Shown in pieces: positions 26,284 to 34,758 of a stretch of 64,000 bases of DNA. Every line of letters begins with the position of its first letter. The stretch's first letter is position 1. Where the stretch lies: the NCBI RefSeq assembly GCF_042678485.1, contig NZ_JBHTKR010000001.1, forward strand, positions 124,001-188,000, read 5' to 3'. Source of the DNA: Seohaeicola saemankumensis (GTDB lineage Bacteria > Pseudomonadota > Alphaproteobacteria > Rhodobacterales > Rhodobacteraceae). The notes under the pieces are model-generated. The model was not told the origin of the DNA, did not search any database, and saw nothing but the letters and a program-made list of their open reading frames with translations. Both the position numbers and the translations under genes were made by a program.

Positions 26284-27201
26284 ATGACCTTTCTGCTTTT
26301 TGCCGAACAGATGCTGAACGGGCTGCAATTCGGGATCATGCTGTTCCTGATGGCGGCGGGCCTGACGCTGGTGTTCGGGGTCATGGGCCTGATCAACCTG
26401 GCGCATGGATCGCTTTACATGATCGGGGCCTTTGCGGCGGCGGCGGTCGCTGGTGCGACGGGATCGTTCGTGCTGGCGCTGATGGCCAGCCTTGCGGCGG
26501 CGGCGGCGGCGGGCGCGCTGATCGAGTTGACGGTGATCCGGCGATTGTACAAGCGCGACCATCTTGACCAGGTGCTTGCCACCTTCGCGCTGATCCTGAT
26601 CCTGTCGGAAGGAACGCGCTGGGTTTTCGGGTCCTTCCCGCTTTACCTTGACGTGCCAAGCTATCTGTCCGGTCCGGTCACGCTGCCGGGCGGGATCCAG
26701 TATCCGCTTTACCGGCTGGCGATCATCCTGGCCGGATTGCTTGTGGCGGGGGGGCTGTTCGCGCTGATCGCGCGCACCCGCATCGGCATCCAGATCCGTG
26801 CCGGCGAGGCGGACCGCGAGATGATCGCAGCGTTGGGGATCGACATATCAAGGCTTTACACGCTGGTCTTTGCGCTGGGCGCGGCGCTGGCCGGGCTGGC
26901 GGGCGCGCTGGTGGGCGCGATCCAGTCGGTGCAGGTCGGCATGGGCGAGCCGGTGCTGATCCTGGCCTTCGTGGTCATCGTGATCGGCGGGATCGGATCC
27001 ATCAAGGGCGCGCTGGTGGGTGCGCTGCTGGTGGGCATGACCGATACGATGGGCGGCGTGCTGCTGCCGCGCTTCTTTGCGCTGTTCATGGATCCCTCCG
27101 CCGCCACGACCATCGGCGCCTCGCTGGGCTCGATGCTGATCTATATCCTGATGGCGGCCGTGCTGATCGTGCGCCCCTCGGGCCTGTACGGGAGCGCCTG
27201 A
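26284..27201 (+). CDS. livH: ABC importer permease, LivH type
   Basis: A 305-residue inner-membrane permease with about eight helices. GLTLVFGVMGLINLAHGSLYMIGAF and IRAGEADREMIAALGIDISRL (the loop contacting the ATPase) are diagnostic for LivH. It pairs with LivM encoded one base further on. The start ATG at 26284 opens the block after the stem-loop. Substrate specificity comes from the binding protein. Confidence 0.93.
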   Translation: MTFLLFAEQMLNGLQFGIMLFLMAAGLTLVFGVMGLINLAHGSLYMIGAFAAAAVAGATGSFVLALMASLAAAAAAGALIELTVIRRLYKRDHLDQVLATFALILILSEGTRWVFGSFPLYLDVPSYLSGPVTLPGGIQYPLYRLAIILAGLLVAGGLFALIARTRIGIQIRAGEADREMIAALGIDISRLYTLVFALGAALAGLAGALVGAIQSVQVGMGEPVLILAFVVIVIGGIGSIKGALVGALLVGMTDTMGGVLLPRFFALFMDPSAATTIGASLGSMLIYILMAAVLIVRPSGLYGSA

Positions 27202-27202
27202 G

Positions 27203-28186
27203 ATGACGCGCGAGACATATATCAACGCAGGCCTGACCTTCGTGCTGGTGCTGGTGCCGTTCTGGGCCTGGTCCACCGGGCAGGCCTATATCCTGACGCT
27301 GTGCACCAAGGTCGCGATCCTGGCGCTGGCGGGCGTGGGGCTGAACATCGCGCTGGGTCTTGGCGGGCTGGTCAGTTTCGGTCATGCGGCGTTTTTCGGG
27401 ATCGGCGGCTATGCGATGGGCATCCTGGCCAGCCATGCACAGACATTCGATCCGATCATGGAATGGCCGATCCTGATCGAAGGCACGAAATCCATGCCGG
27501 TGATCTGGCTGGTCGCGATGGTGTCCTCGGCGCTGGCGGCCCTTCTGATCGGGGCGCTGAGCCTGCGGACATCGGGCGTCTATTTCATCATGATCACGCT
27601 GGCTTTCGGGCAGATGCTTTACTACTTCACGATCGGCTGGCCTGCCTATGGCGGCGAGGACGGCCTGTCGATCTATCTGCGAAACAGCTTTCCGGGGATG
27701 AACACGCTGGTGCCGGTGCAGTTCCTGATCCTGGCCTACGGGATCCTTGGCCTTGCCCTGCTGTTTTCGGCGCGGCTGTCACGAGCGCCCTTCGGGCTGG
27801 CGCTGACGGCGGCGCGGCAGAACGCGGACCGTGTGGAAACCGTGGGCATCGCACCTTATCGGCTGCGGCTGGTGGCTTTCGTCATTTCGGGGGCGATCAC
27901 GGGGCTGGCGGGCGCGCTTTTTGCCGATCTCAACCGCTTCATCAGCCCGACCATGTTCAGCTGGCACACCAGCGGCGAAATCATGATCTTCGTGATCCTG
28001 GGCGGGGTGGGGCGGCTATTCGGGCCGGTTGCCGGGGCGGCCCTTTTCATTCTGCTCGAGCATCTTCTGGGTGGTGTCAGCGAATACTGGAAAATCTTTC
28101 TGGGCGCGCTTTTGCTGGCGGTCGTGCTGTTCGCGCGCGGCGGTCTGATCGGGACCCTGGCAGGGCGGGAGGTGGCGCATGGGTGA
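27203..28186 (+). CDS. livM: ABC importer permease, LivM type
   Basis: A 327-residue permease with about nine hydrophobic segments. ALAGVGLNIALGLGGLVSFGHAAFF and AARQNADRVETVGIAPYRLRLVAF (coupling helix region) identify LivM. It overlaps livG by eight bases. Forms the membrane channel with LivH for the presumed anthranilate importer. Confidence 0.93.
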   Translation: MTRETYINAGLTFVLVLVPFWAWSTGQAYILTLCTKVAILALAGVGLNIALGLGGLVSFGHAAFFGIGGYAMGILASHAQTFDPIMEWPILIEGTKSMPVIWLVAMVSSALAALLIGALSLRTSGVYFIMITLAFGQMLYYFTIGWPAYGGEDGLSIYLRNSFPGMNTLVPVQFLILAYGILGLALLFSARLSRAPFGLALTAARQNADRVETVGIAPYRLRLVAFVISGAITGLAGALFADLNRFISPTMFSWHTSGEIMIFVILGGVGRLFGPVAGAALFILLEHLLGGVSEYWKIFLGALLLAVVLFARGGLIGTLAGREVAHG

Positions 28187-28934
28187 GCCACTTCTGCAGA
28201 CGCGTGCCATCAGCAAATCTTTCGGCGCGCTGAAAGCCTCAAGCGATGTCAGCCTTGATCTGCGACCGGGCGAGATTCATGCTCTGATCGGCCCGAATGG
28301 CGCGGGAAAATCCACGCTGATCAAGCAGATCGCGGGCAATCTTCGCCCCGATAGCGGCACCGTGCATTTCCTGGGGCGGGATGTGACCGCCCTTGACACC
28401 GTCGCGCGGGCGCGCCTGGGGCTGGGGCGGACGTTCCAGATCTCGGCCCTGGCGATGGAATTTACCGTGCTGCAGAACGCGGTGCTGGGGGCCTTGGGCG
28501 CGCGCGGTGATGTCATGCGCTTTTTCCGTCCGGTGATGAAGGACCGGGCGTTGCTGGAGCGCGCGCAAGAGGCGCTGGAACGGGTGGGCCTGCAGGATCA
28601 CGCCACGACGCGCACGGCAGAGCTGTCCCACGGCCAGCGGCGCCAGCTTGAGGTGGCCGTGGCGCTGACGCTGCGCCCCAGGGCCTTCCTGATGGACGAG
28701 CCGATGGCGGGCCTGGGCGCGGGCGGGTCGAAACGCCTGACCGGGTTTCTGGACGGGCTGCGGGCCGAGGCGCCGATCCTGCTGGTGGAACATGACATGG
28801 ATGCGGTCTTTGCGCTGGCGGACCGGATATCGGTTCTGGTCTACGGCCAGATCATCGCAACAGGCACCGCTGCCGACATTCGCGGCAATGCAGAGGTGCG
28901 TCGCGCCTACCTGGGCGAGGAGGACACGGCATGA
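28179..28934 (+). CDS. livG: ABC importer ATPase, LivG type
   Basis: A 251-residue ATPase. Walker A is GPNGAGKST, the signature is LSHGQRRQLEVA and Walker B is AFLMDEPMAGLGAGG, followed by a switch histidine in LVEHDMDAVFALADRI. The signature has H in place of the second G of LSGGQ, which is common in LivG proteins. Overlaps livM and livF. Powers the importer. Confidence 0.93.
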   Translation: MGEPLLQTRAISKSFGALKASSDVSLDLRPGEIHALIGPNGAGKSTLIKQIAGNLRPDSGTVHFLGRDVTALDTVARARLGLGRTFQISALAMEFTVLQNAVLGALGARGDVMRFFRPVMKDRALLERAQEALERVGLQDHATTRTAELSHGQRRQLEVAVALTLRPRAFLMDEPMAGLGAGGSKRLTGFLDGLRAEAPILLVEHDMDAVFALADRISVLVYGQIIATGTAADIRGNAEVRRAYLGEEDTA

Positions 28935-29620
28935 CCCTGTTGTCGGTGGATGATCTGGCCATGCAATACGGGTCCTCGCAGGCGCTGTTCGGTGTGTCCT
29001 TCGACGTGGCCCCGGGCGAGGTCGTGGCCCTGATGGGGCGCAACGGCATGGGCAAAACCACCACGATCCATGCCATCTGCCGCATGGTGCCCGCCATGTC
29101 CGGGGCGATCACCTTTGACGGGCAGGACCTGCTGCGCCTGCCATCCTTTCGCGCGGCGCGGCTTGGGTTGGGCTTGGTGCCCGAAGGGCGGCGTTGCTTC
29201 GCCCCCCTGACGGTCGAGGAAAACCTGATCGCCAGCGCGCGCCCCGGTCACTGGGACCTGGCCCGCATCGCGCGGCTTTTCCCAAGGCTGGAGGAACGGC
29301 GCGACCAGAAGGCGGCCTCGCTGTCGGGTGGCGAGCAGCAGATGCTGGCGATTGCCCGCGCGCTGATGACCAACCCGCGCCTTCTGCTGCTGGACGAGGC
29401 GACGGAAGGTCTGGCCCCGGTGGTGCGGCAGGAAATCTGGGCCGCGATCGCCACGTTGAAACGCGACAGCGGACTCGCCATAGTTGTGGTCGACAAGGCG
29501 TTGAAAGAGCTGAACAAGATCGCAGACCGCGCGGTGATCATCGCGCGGGGGCAATCGGTCTGGACAGGGCGGCCCGCCGATCTGACAGCCGATCTTGCCG
29601 ACCGCTACCTGGGGGTCTGA
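28931..29620 (+). CDS. livF: ABC importer ATPase, LivF type
   Basis: A 229-residue ATPase with GRNGMGKTTTIHAI (Walker A), LSGGEQQMLAIARALM (signature) and LLLLDEATEGLAPVV (Walker B), the last being typical of LivF. Usually the switch region after Walker B reads as VEQ; here it is VVVDKALKELNKIAD, so the expected glutamine/histidine region is altered (VDK). Overlaps livG by four bases; the thioesterase follows after three. Confidence 0.92.
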   Translation: MTLLSVDDLAMQYGSSQALFGVSFDVAPGEVVALMGRNGMGKTTTIHAICRMVPAMSGAITFDGQDLLRLPSFRAARLGLGLVPEGRRCFAPLTVEENLIASARPGHWDLARIARLFPRLEERRDQKAASLSGGEQQMLAIARALMTNPRLLLLDEATEGLAPVVRQEIWAAIATLKRDSGLAIVVVDKALKELNKIADRAVIIARGQSVWTGRPADLTADLADRYLGV

Positions 29621-29623
29621 CAG

Positions 29624-30031
29624 ATGCCCTATACCCTTCGCCGCAAGGTCATGTTCAAGGATTGCGACCCCGCGCGGATCGTTTTCTACCCGCGCTATTT
29701 CGAAATGCTGAACGACACCGTCGAATGTTTCTTCGACGAGGTGCTGGGCTGCCCTTTCGAGAGGCTGCATCAGGATCATGCGGTGCCTACCGCGCGGATC
29801 GACACGGTTTTCACCGCGCCAAGCCGGCTGGGGGATTGGCTGGATATCACGCTGACCTGCATCCGGCTGGGCCGGAGCAGCCTTGATCTGGCCTTTGCCG
29901 TGCGTTGCGGGGATGAACCGCGGCTGCGGGCGGCCTCGACCCTGGTGCATGTGGGGCCGGACGGACGCCCGGTGCCATGGACGGGCGAATTACGCAAAGC
30001 GTTGGAATATCAGATAAAAGGAACGGATTGA
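29624..30031 (+). CDS. 4-Hydroxybenzoyl-CoA thioesterase family protein
   Basis: A 135-residue hotdog-fold thioesterase. MFKDCDPARIVFYPRYFEMLND contains the catalytic aspartate in DCDPARIVFYPRYF, as in 4-hydroxybenzoyl-CoA thioesterases. In CoA-dependent aromatic pathways such enzymes release stalled aryl-CoA esters and restore free CoA. It shares one base with the following RidA gene (TGATG) and follows livF after three bases, so it is part of the anthranilate operon. Confidence 0.9.
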   Translation: MPYTLRRKVMFKDCDPARIVFYPRYFEMLNDTVECFFDEVLGCPFERLHQDHAVPTARIDTVFTAPSRLGDWLDITLTCIRLGRSSLDLAFAVRCGDEPRLRAASTLVHVGPDGRPVPWTGELRKALEYQIKGTD

Positions 30032-30447
30032 TGGCGCATCGGATCATTCAACCCCAAGGTTGGGCCGCGGCGAAAGGCTATGCCAACGGGGTGCTGGGCG
30101 AGGATGGCACGCTTTATGTCGGCGGGCAGATCGGCTGGGATGCAGATCAGGTATTCCGCACCCATGATTTCATCGGACAGATGGAACAGGCGCTTCGCAA
30201 TATCATGGCCGTGGTCGAGGCGGCAGGCGGCAAGGCCGAACATCTTGTGCGCCTGACCTGGTATGTGACCGACAAGCGCGAATATCTCGCCCGACAGGCC
30301 GAGGTGGGGCAGGCCTATCGCAGGGTGCTGGGGCGGCATTTTCCGGCAATGACCATGGTCGTGGTGGCCGGTCTGGTCGAGGACGAAGCCCTGGTCGAGA
30401 TCGAGGCGACAGCCGTGATCCCGCATCCCGGCTCTGTCGGGCCGTGA
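30031..30447 (+). CDS. RidA-family (YjgF/YER057c) protein, possible enamine deaminase
   Basis: A 138-residue RidA-family protein. GYANGVLGEDGTLYVGGQIGWD, AGGKAEHLVRLTWYVTDKREY and TMVVVAGLVEDEALVEIEATAVI match the family; the arginine that holds the carboxylate of imine substrates is not in its usual place in the last segment, as in many pathway-specific members. The 2-aminobenzoyl-CoA route must release ammonia from an enamine; a RidA protein encoded at the end of the operon could do this step (inference). The ATG at 30031 overlaps the thioesterase stop. Confidence 0.87.
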   Translation: MAHRIIQPQGWAAAKGYANGVLGEDGTLYVGGQIGWDADQVFRTHDFIGQMEQALRNIMAVVEAAGGKAEHLVRLTWYVTDKREYLARQAEVGQAYRRVLGRHFPAMTMVVVAGLVEDEALVEIEATAVIPHPGSVGP

Positions 30448-30453
30448 TCTCCT

Positions 30454-30473
30454 GTTGATTGATAATAGTCAAC
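30454..30473. promoter_or_regulatory. 20-base inverted repeat after the anthranilate operon
   Basis: GTTGATTGATAATAGTCAAC has GTTGA and TCAAC arms around an AT-rich centre and resembles MarR operators in size. It lies between the converging ends of the RidA gene and the Anbu gene; GTATTTTTTC follows 10 bases later, so a weak terminator is the other possibility. Confidence 0.35.
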
Positions 30474-30616
30474 TTAAGGGGTATTTTTTCAGCCGCGGAT
30501 GCTGTTTTCGACCAGAAAAGGAAACCGATGCGCCGCGCGCGGTCGCGCCTTGACGCCCCCAGTTGCCCCCAATCGCCCCCAAGTCGCGTCTTGCCGCGCT
30601 TTTTCGCGCCAACCCG

Positions 30617-31357
30617 TCAGTTCGGGTCGAAACTGTAGGCGGGCAGTTTGGAAAACGCCTCGCGCAGGGCGACGCCCCAGCCGCTTGAGATGTCCTGGAA
30701 ATAGGGGTCGTCCGCCTCGATCCTGAGGGTGCGCCCCTGTTTCAGGCTGTCCTTTTCGTAGATGTGGATATCCAGCGGGGGGCTGACCGAGAGGTTGGCC
30801 TTGATCGTGCTGTCAAAGGACACGAGCAGCAGCTTCACCGCCTCTTCGAAGGTCATGTCGGGGTCATAGGCGCGCAGCAGGATGGGGCGGCCGTATTTTG
30901 TCTCGCCGATCTGGAAGAAGGGTGTATCGTCGCTGGCTTCGATGAAATTCCCCTCGGGATAGATCAGGAACAGGCGTTGCTTGCCGTTCTTGACCTGGCC
31001 GCCCAGCAGAAGCGTCGCGTTGAATGTCGCATCGGCCCGCTGCCCGGTCATCGCATGGGTCGATATCACCTCGCGCAGGGTGTTGCCGATCATTGTCGCC
31101 ACCTGGAACATGCTGTCGGCGGCCATGATGCTGGGGGCACGGTCTTGCGGGCTTTTGGACCGCTCTTCCAGCAGGCTGACAACGGCCTGCGTCGTGGCAA
31201 GGTTGCCGGCCGACAAAAGCGTGATGCAGCGGTCGTCGGGTTCTTCCCAGATCGCCATCTTCCTAAAGGTCGAGATATTGTCGACGCCCGAATTCGTGCG
31301 GGTGTCCGAGATGAAGACGATGCCCTTATTGAGGGTAAATCCGACGCAATAGGTCAT
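30617..31357 (-). CDS. Anbu family proteasome-like peptidase
   Basis: A 246-residue protein of the Anbu family, ancestral relatives of proteasome beta subunits. MTYCVGFTLNKGIVFISDTRTNSGVDN at the N-terminus is diagnostic, with Thr2 as the candidate nucleophile after methionine removal and GIVFISDTRT as the conserved core. Unlike proteasome subunits, Anbu proteins form open helical assemblies, and their substrate is unknown. It is last in a four-gene minus-strand operon with transglutaminase, alpha-E and ATP-grasp genes, 30 bases after the transglutaminase. Confidence 0.93.
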   Translation of the reverse strand: MTYCVGFTLNKGIVFISDTRTNSGVDNISTFRKMAIWEEPDDRCITLLSAGNLATTQAVVSLLEERSKSPQDRAPSIMAADSMFQVATMIGNTLREVISTHAMTGQRADATFNATLLLGGQVKNGKQRLFLIYPEGNFIEASDDTPFFQIGETKYGRPILLRAYDPDMTFEEAVKLLLVSFDSTIKANLSVSPPLDIHIYEKDSLKQGRTLRIEADDPYFQDISSGWGVALREAFSKLPAYSFDPN

Positions 31358-31387
31358 GGATGACGGTCCGGAAAGGGCGCGCGCGCC

Positions 31388-32245
31388 TCATGATGATGAC
31401 TGTTGTTGGGCCTGGCCCGACTGGACCTGTCTTTGATCAGTCTGCCGCGCCACTTGCAAGTGGACATTCATCGCCTCGGTCCCGCTGCCCATGCGGTGAC
31501 CGTGAATCGGTGCGGCATCGACATAATCCAGCCCCAGGGCGACCCGGACATAGCGGTCATCGGGCGAAATGCCGTTGGATATGTCGAACCCGACCCAGCC
31601 CAGCGAATCAAGGCAGATCTCGCACCAGGCGTGGCTTGCCTCCTGCTCGGTCTGACCATCCATCAGCAGGTAGCCTGACACATAACGCGCGGGGTAGCCC
31701 ATCGCGCGGGCGGCCGCGATCATGATATGGGTATGATCCTGGCACACGCCTTCACCCGCCTCCAGCGCGGCTTCGGCCGTGGTCGATGCATTCGTGCTGC
31801 CGGTTCGCCAGGGAACCGTCTGCAGGATCAGCGCCGACAGGCGGTGCATCCGGTCCAGATCGTTCTCGGCCTCCAGCCGGCGGGCCTGGGTCACCAGCTT
31901 GCGCAGCAGCGGCCCCGGCGTGGTCGAAGGGGTGGGCGTCTCGTACAGCCAGACCGGCGCCATCGCCGTGTCGGGCCCGATCACACCGGCGCGGTCCTCG
32001 GTTTCAACGGTGCCTTCGCAGCGGATCTCGACCGTCACGGCATCACTGTCCACCAGCACCAGATCGACGTGGTTGCCGTGTTGATCCGTGAACCCCAGTT
32101 CCTTCTGTCCCCCGGTGATTGTCGTGGTCCAGTCGATCACCTTCTGCCCGCATCCGTTGCGTGGGGTCATGCGAAGTTGCAGCAGCGCATAGTGATCGGG
32201 CGTGCCGTAGCTATAGGTGGTGACGTGGCTGATCTTCAGGCGCAT
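31388..32245 (-). CDS. Transglutaminase-like cysteine protease family protein
   Basis: A 285-residue protein. The N-terminal domain (MRLKISHVTTYSYGTP) is the bacterial transglutaminase N-domain; the catalytic triad is visible as Cys168 in GEGVCQDHTHIM, His205 in EASHAWCEICL and Asp221 in GWVGFDISNG. The C-terminus ends in a glutamine- and serine-rich tail. Such enzymes cleave or form amide bonds. In this conserved cluster it is thought to process a peptide linked by the ATP-grasp enzyme (prediction). Nine bases separate it from the alpha-E gene. Confidence 0.92.
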   Translation of the reverse strand: MRLKISHVTTYSYGTPDHYALLQLRMTPRNGCGQKVIDWTTTITGGQKELGFTDQHGNHVDLVLVDSDAVTVEIRCEGTVETEDRAGVIGPDTAMAPVWLYETPTPSTTPGPLLRKLVTQARRLEAENDLDRMHRLSALILQTVPWRTGSTNASTTAEAALEAGEGVCQDHTHIMIAAARAMGYPARYVSGYLLMDGQTEQEASHAWCEICLDSLGWVGFDISNGISPDDRYVRVALGLDYVDAAPIHGHRMGSGTEAMNVHLQVARQTDQRQVQSGQAQQQSSS

Positions 32246-32254
32246 GGCGTCCTC

Positions 32255-33193
32255 CTACCTGTAAAAACTGAAATCCCGCTCGATCTGGTTGGCCAGCGCG
32301 GCGGTGTCGCGGATCGACGCATCCAGGAATTCGTGCAGGCCCTCATCGAAGATGGCGGTGATGGGCTGATTGAAGCGCTGACACATCCGGTCGGCCATGT
32401 CCTGCGATGGTTGCCTGACGCCGTATTCCCCCTCCAGATGGGCCAGTTGCTCGCGGGTTTTCGAACAGCAAAAGGCCATTGAACGTGGCACCCGGCGGTC
32501 CAGGATCAGGAATTGCGCGATGCCCTGCGGTGTCGTCTCGCCGCCATGCAGCCAGCTGAAGGATCGCTCTGCCGAGACCGAGCGCAGGATGTTTTCCCAT
32601 TGCGCGTTGTCCATGCTGGACCCCACGAAAGAGGCCGAAGGCAGCAGCACATAGTATTTCACATCCAGGATGCGCGCGGTGTTGTCCGATCGTTCCAGGA
32701 ACGTGCCCATCCGGCAGAAGTTGTAGATCTCGTTCCGCAGCATCGTGCCGTGCAGCGCCCCGCGCACGACGGCGCTGCGGGTGCGGATCGTGGACAGCAC
32801 TTCGGCCAGCGTGCGTTCGGTCACCGGCCGGCCCAGCACCGCCTTCACCGACATCCAGCATTCGTTGACCGCTTCCCAGACCTCCGAGGACAGCGCGGTC
32901 CGGACCAGCCTCGCGTTGGAACGTGCCGCGTTCATCGCCGACATCACGCTTGATGCGTTGTCCGGGTCGCGCAGCAGGTAGTTGATCACATGTGTCGCTT
33001 CGAAATCGTCGAATTTCTCGCGGTAGGAGGCGCGCATGCCGGCGGTCGTCACGACCGATTCCCACTCGTTCTCGGCATCGCCCGCGCGCGTCAGCGCGAT
33101 GCGCCAGCCCGCTTCGACCAGTCGGGCGATGTTTTCGGCGCGTTCAAGGTAGCGGAACATCCAGAACAGCCCGCCTGCGGTTTTTCCCAGCAT
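32255..33193 (-). CDS. Alpha-E domain protein
   Basis: A 312-residue all-helical protein of the alpha-E (DUF403) family. MLGKTAGGLFWMFRYLERAENIARLVEAG is the conserved N-terminus, and TMLRNEIYNFCRMGTFLERSDNTARILDVKYY is the internal repeat with the acidic pairs that name the family. Its biochemical role is unknown; it is nearly always encoded beside a circularly permuted ATP-grasp protein and may be fused to it. Four bases separate it from that gene here. Confidence 0.93.
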   Translation of the reverse strand: MLGKTAGGLFWMFRYLERAENIARLVEAGWRIALTRAGDAENEWESVVTTAGMRASYREKFDDFEATHVINYLLRDPDNASSVMSAMNAARSNARLVRTALSSEVWEAVNECWMSVKAVLGRPVTERTLAEVLSTIRTRSAVVRGALHGTMLRNEIYNFCRMGTFLERSDNTARILDVKYYVLLPSASFVGSSMDNAQWENILRSVSAERSFSWLHGGETTPQGIAQFLILDRRVPRSMAFCCSKTREQLAHLEGEYGVRQPSQDMADRMCQRFNQPITAIFDEGLHEFLDASIRDTAALANQIERDFSFYR

Positions 33194-33197
33194 TGCG

Positions 33198-34628
33198 TCA
33201 GTCCCCCAGAACCCATGTATCCTTGGTCCCGCCCCCCTGGGACGAATTGACCACCAGCGAACCCTCCTTGAGGGCCACGCGCGTCAGCCCGCCCGGCGTG
33301 ATCTGCACCTTGTTGGGCGAGACAAGCACGAAGGGCCGCAGGTCCACGTGGCGCGGGGCAAGTCCGCGCTTGGTCATGATCGGCACGGTCGACAGCGCCA
33401 GCGTCGGCTGGGCGATGTAGTTGCCGGGCCGGGCGCGCAGCTTCTTTTCAAACCGCGCCAGTTCGCGCTTGCTGGCGGCCGGGCCGACCAGCATGCCGTA
33501 ACCGCCCGAGCCGTGCACCTCCTTGACCACCAGTTCCGACAGGTGGTCCAGCACGTATTTCAGGCTATCGGCGTCGGCGCAGCGCCATGTCGGCACGTTC
33601 TGCAGGATCGATTTCTCGCCCGTATAGAATTCCACGATGTCGGGCATGTAGCTGTAAAGCGCCTTGTCATCGGCGATGCCCGTGCCCGGCGCATTGGCCA
33701 GCGTGATGCCGCCCGCCCGGTAGACATCCATGATCCCCGGCACCCCCAGAAGAGAGTTGGGATTGAAGTTCAGCGGATCGAGATAATCATCGTCGATCCG
33801 GCGATAAAGCACATCGATCGGCTTGTAGCCGCGGGTGGTCCGCATGCAGACGCGACCGCCCTCGATCCGCAGGTCATGGCTTTCGACCAGTTCGGCGCCC
33901 ATCTGGTCGGCAAGGAAGGCGTGTTCGAAATAGGCCGAGTTGTGGATGCCCGGTGTCAGCACCGCCACCTCGGGCTTGTCGCCGTCAAAGGCGGGGGGCG
34001 CGCAATCGGACAGGGACCGGCGCAGGTTCTGCGGATAGCTGGACACCGGCCGCACCTTCAGCCGCGTGAAAAGTTCCGGGAACATCTGCAGCATCGTCTC
34101 GCGGTTTTCCAGCATGTAGCTGACACCGGATGGCGTGCGGGCATTGTCCTCCAGCACGTAGAATTCGTTCTCGCCGGTACGCACGAGGTCGGTACCGACG
34201 ATATGGGTATAGACGCCGCCGGGCGGGTTCACCCCGATCATCTGCGGCAGAAAGGCCTCGTTCCGGGCGATCAGGTCGACGGGCACGCGACCCGCCCGCA
34301 GGATTTCCTGGCGGTGATAGATGTCATGCAGGAAAGCGTTGATGGCGCGCACGCGTTGCGCGATGCCTTCCTCCAGCCGCGCCCATTCGCGCGCCGAGAT
34401 GATGCGCGGCACGACATCGAAGGGGATCAGCCGCTCGTCGGCTTCCTGCTGCCCATAGACATTGAAGGTGATCCCGATGCGGCGGAAAAAGGCCTCGGCC
34501 TCTTCCGACTTGCGCCGCAGGTGGCGGATATCCTCGGTCTTGAACCAATCATGATAGCGCGAATAGGGCATCCGGGCCTCACCGGCGCTGTCGAACATCT
34601 CGTCAAAGAAACGGCTCTGCTTATCCAT
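33198..34628 (-). CDS. Circularly permuted ATP-grasp type 2 protein
   Basis: A 476-residue protein. YVLEDNARTPSGVSYMLENR, RIDDDYLDPL, LVVKEVHGSGGYGMLVGP and NSSQGGGTKDTWVL are the ATP- and metal-binding motifs of the permuted ATP-grasp family, predicted to form peptide or amide bonds with an acyl-phosphate intermediate. It is first in the operon; the start ATG at 34628 has AAAGGAGGG upstream. Together with alpha-E, transglutaminase and Anbu it forms a conserved predicted peptide-synthesis and -breakdown system whose product has not been identified. Confidence 0.93.
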   Translation of the reverse strand: MDKQSRFFDEMFDSAGEARMPYSRYHDWFKTEDIRHLRRKSEEAEAFFRRIGITFNVYGQQEADERLIPFDVVPRIISAREWARLEEGIAQRVRAINAFLHDIYHRQEILRAGRVPVDLIARNEAFLPQMIGVNPPGGVYTHIVGTDLVRTGENEFYVLEDNARTPSGVSYMLENRETMLQMFPELFTRLKVRPVSSYPQNLRRSLSDCAPPAFDGDKPEVAVLTPGIHNSAYFEHAFLADQMGAELVESHDLRIEGGRVCMRTTRGYKPIDVLYRRIDDDYLDPLNFNPNSLLGVPGIMDVYRAGGITLANAPGTGIADDKALYSYMPDIVEFYTGEKSILQNVPTWRCADADSLKYVLDHLSELVVKEVHGSGGYGMLVGPAASKRELARFEKKLRARPGNYIAQPTLALSTVPIMTKRGLAPRHVDLRPFVLVSPNKVQITPGGLTRVALKEGSLVVNSSQGGGTKDTWVLGD

Positions 34629-34758
34629 GGGACCACGTTAAAGGAGGGAACGCGCTTTGCAAAGGTGGCCTGTCAAATGACTGATCGCCAAACGAAAATC
34701 GCAAAAGCGCCCTGATATGGCGCGCAATTCATGGGCGTGTGCCTGTTTATTGTGCATA

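Noticed and set aside
30540..30600. Three GCCCCCAA-like short direct repeats between the RidA and Anbu genes
   Set aside because: Too short and irregular for a CRISPR or an origin iteron array; probably simple-sequence variation in a gap between converging genes.
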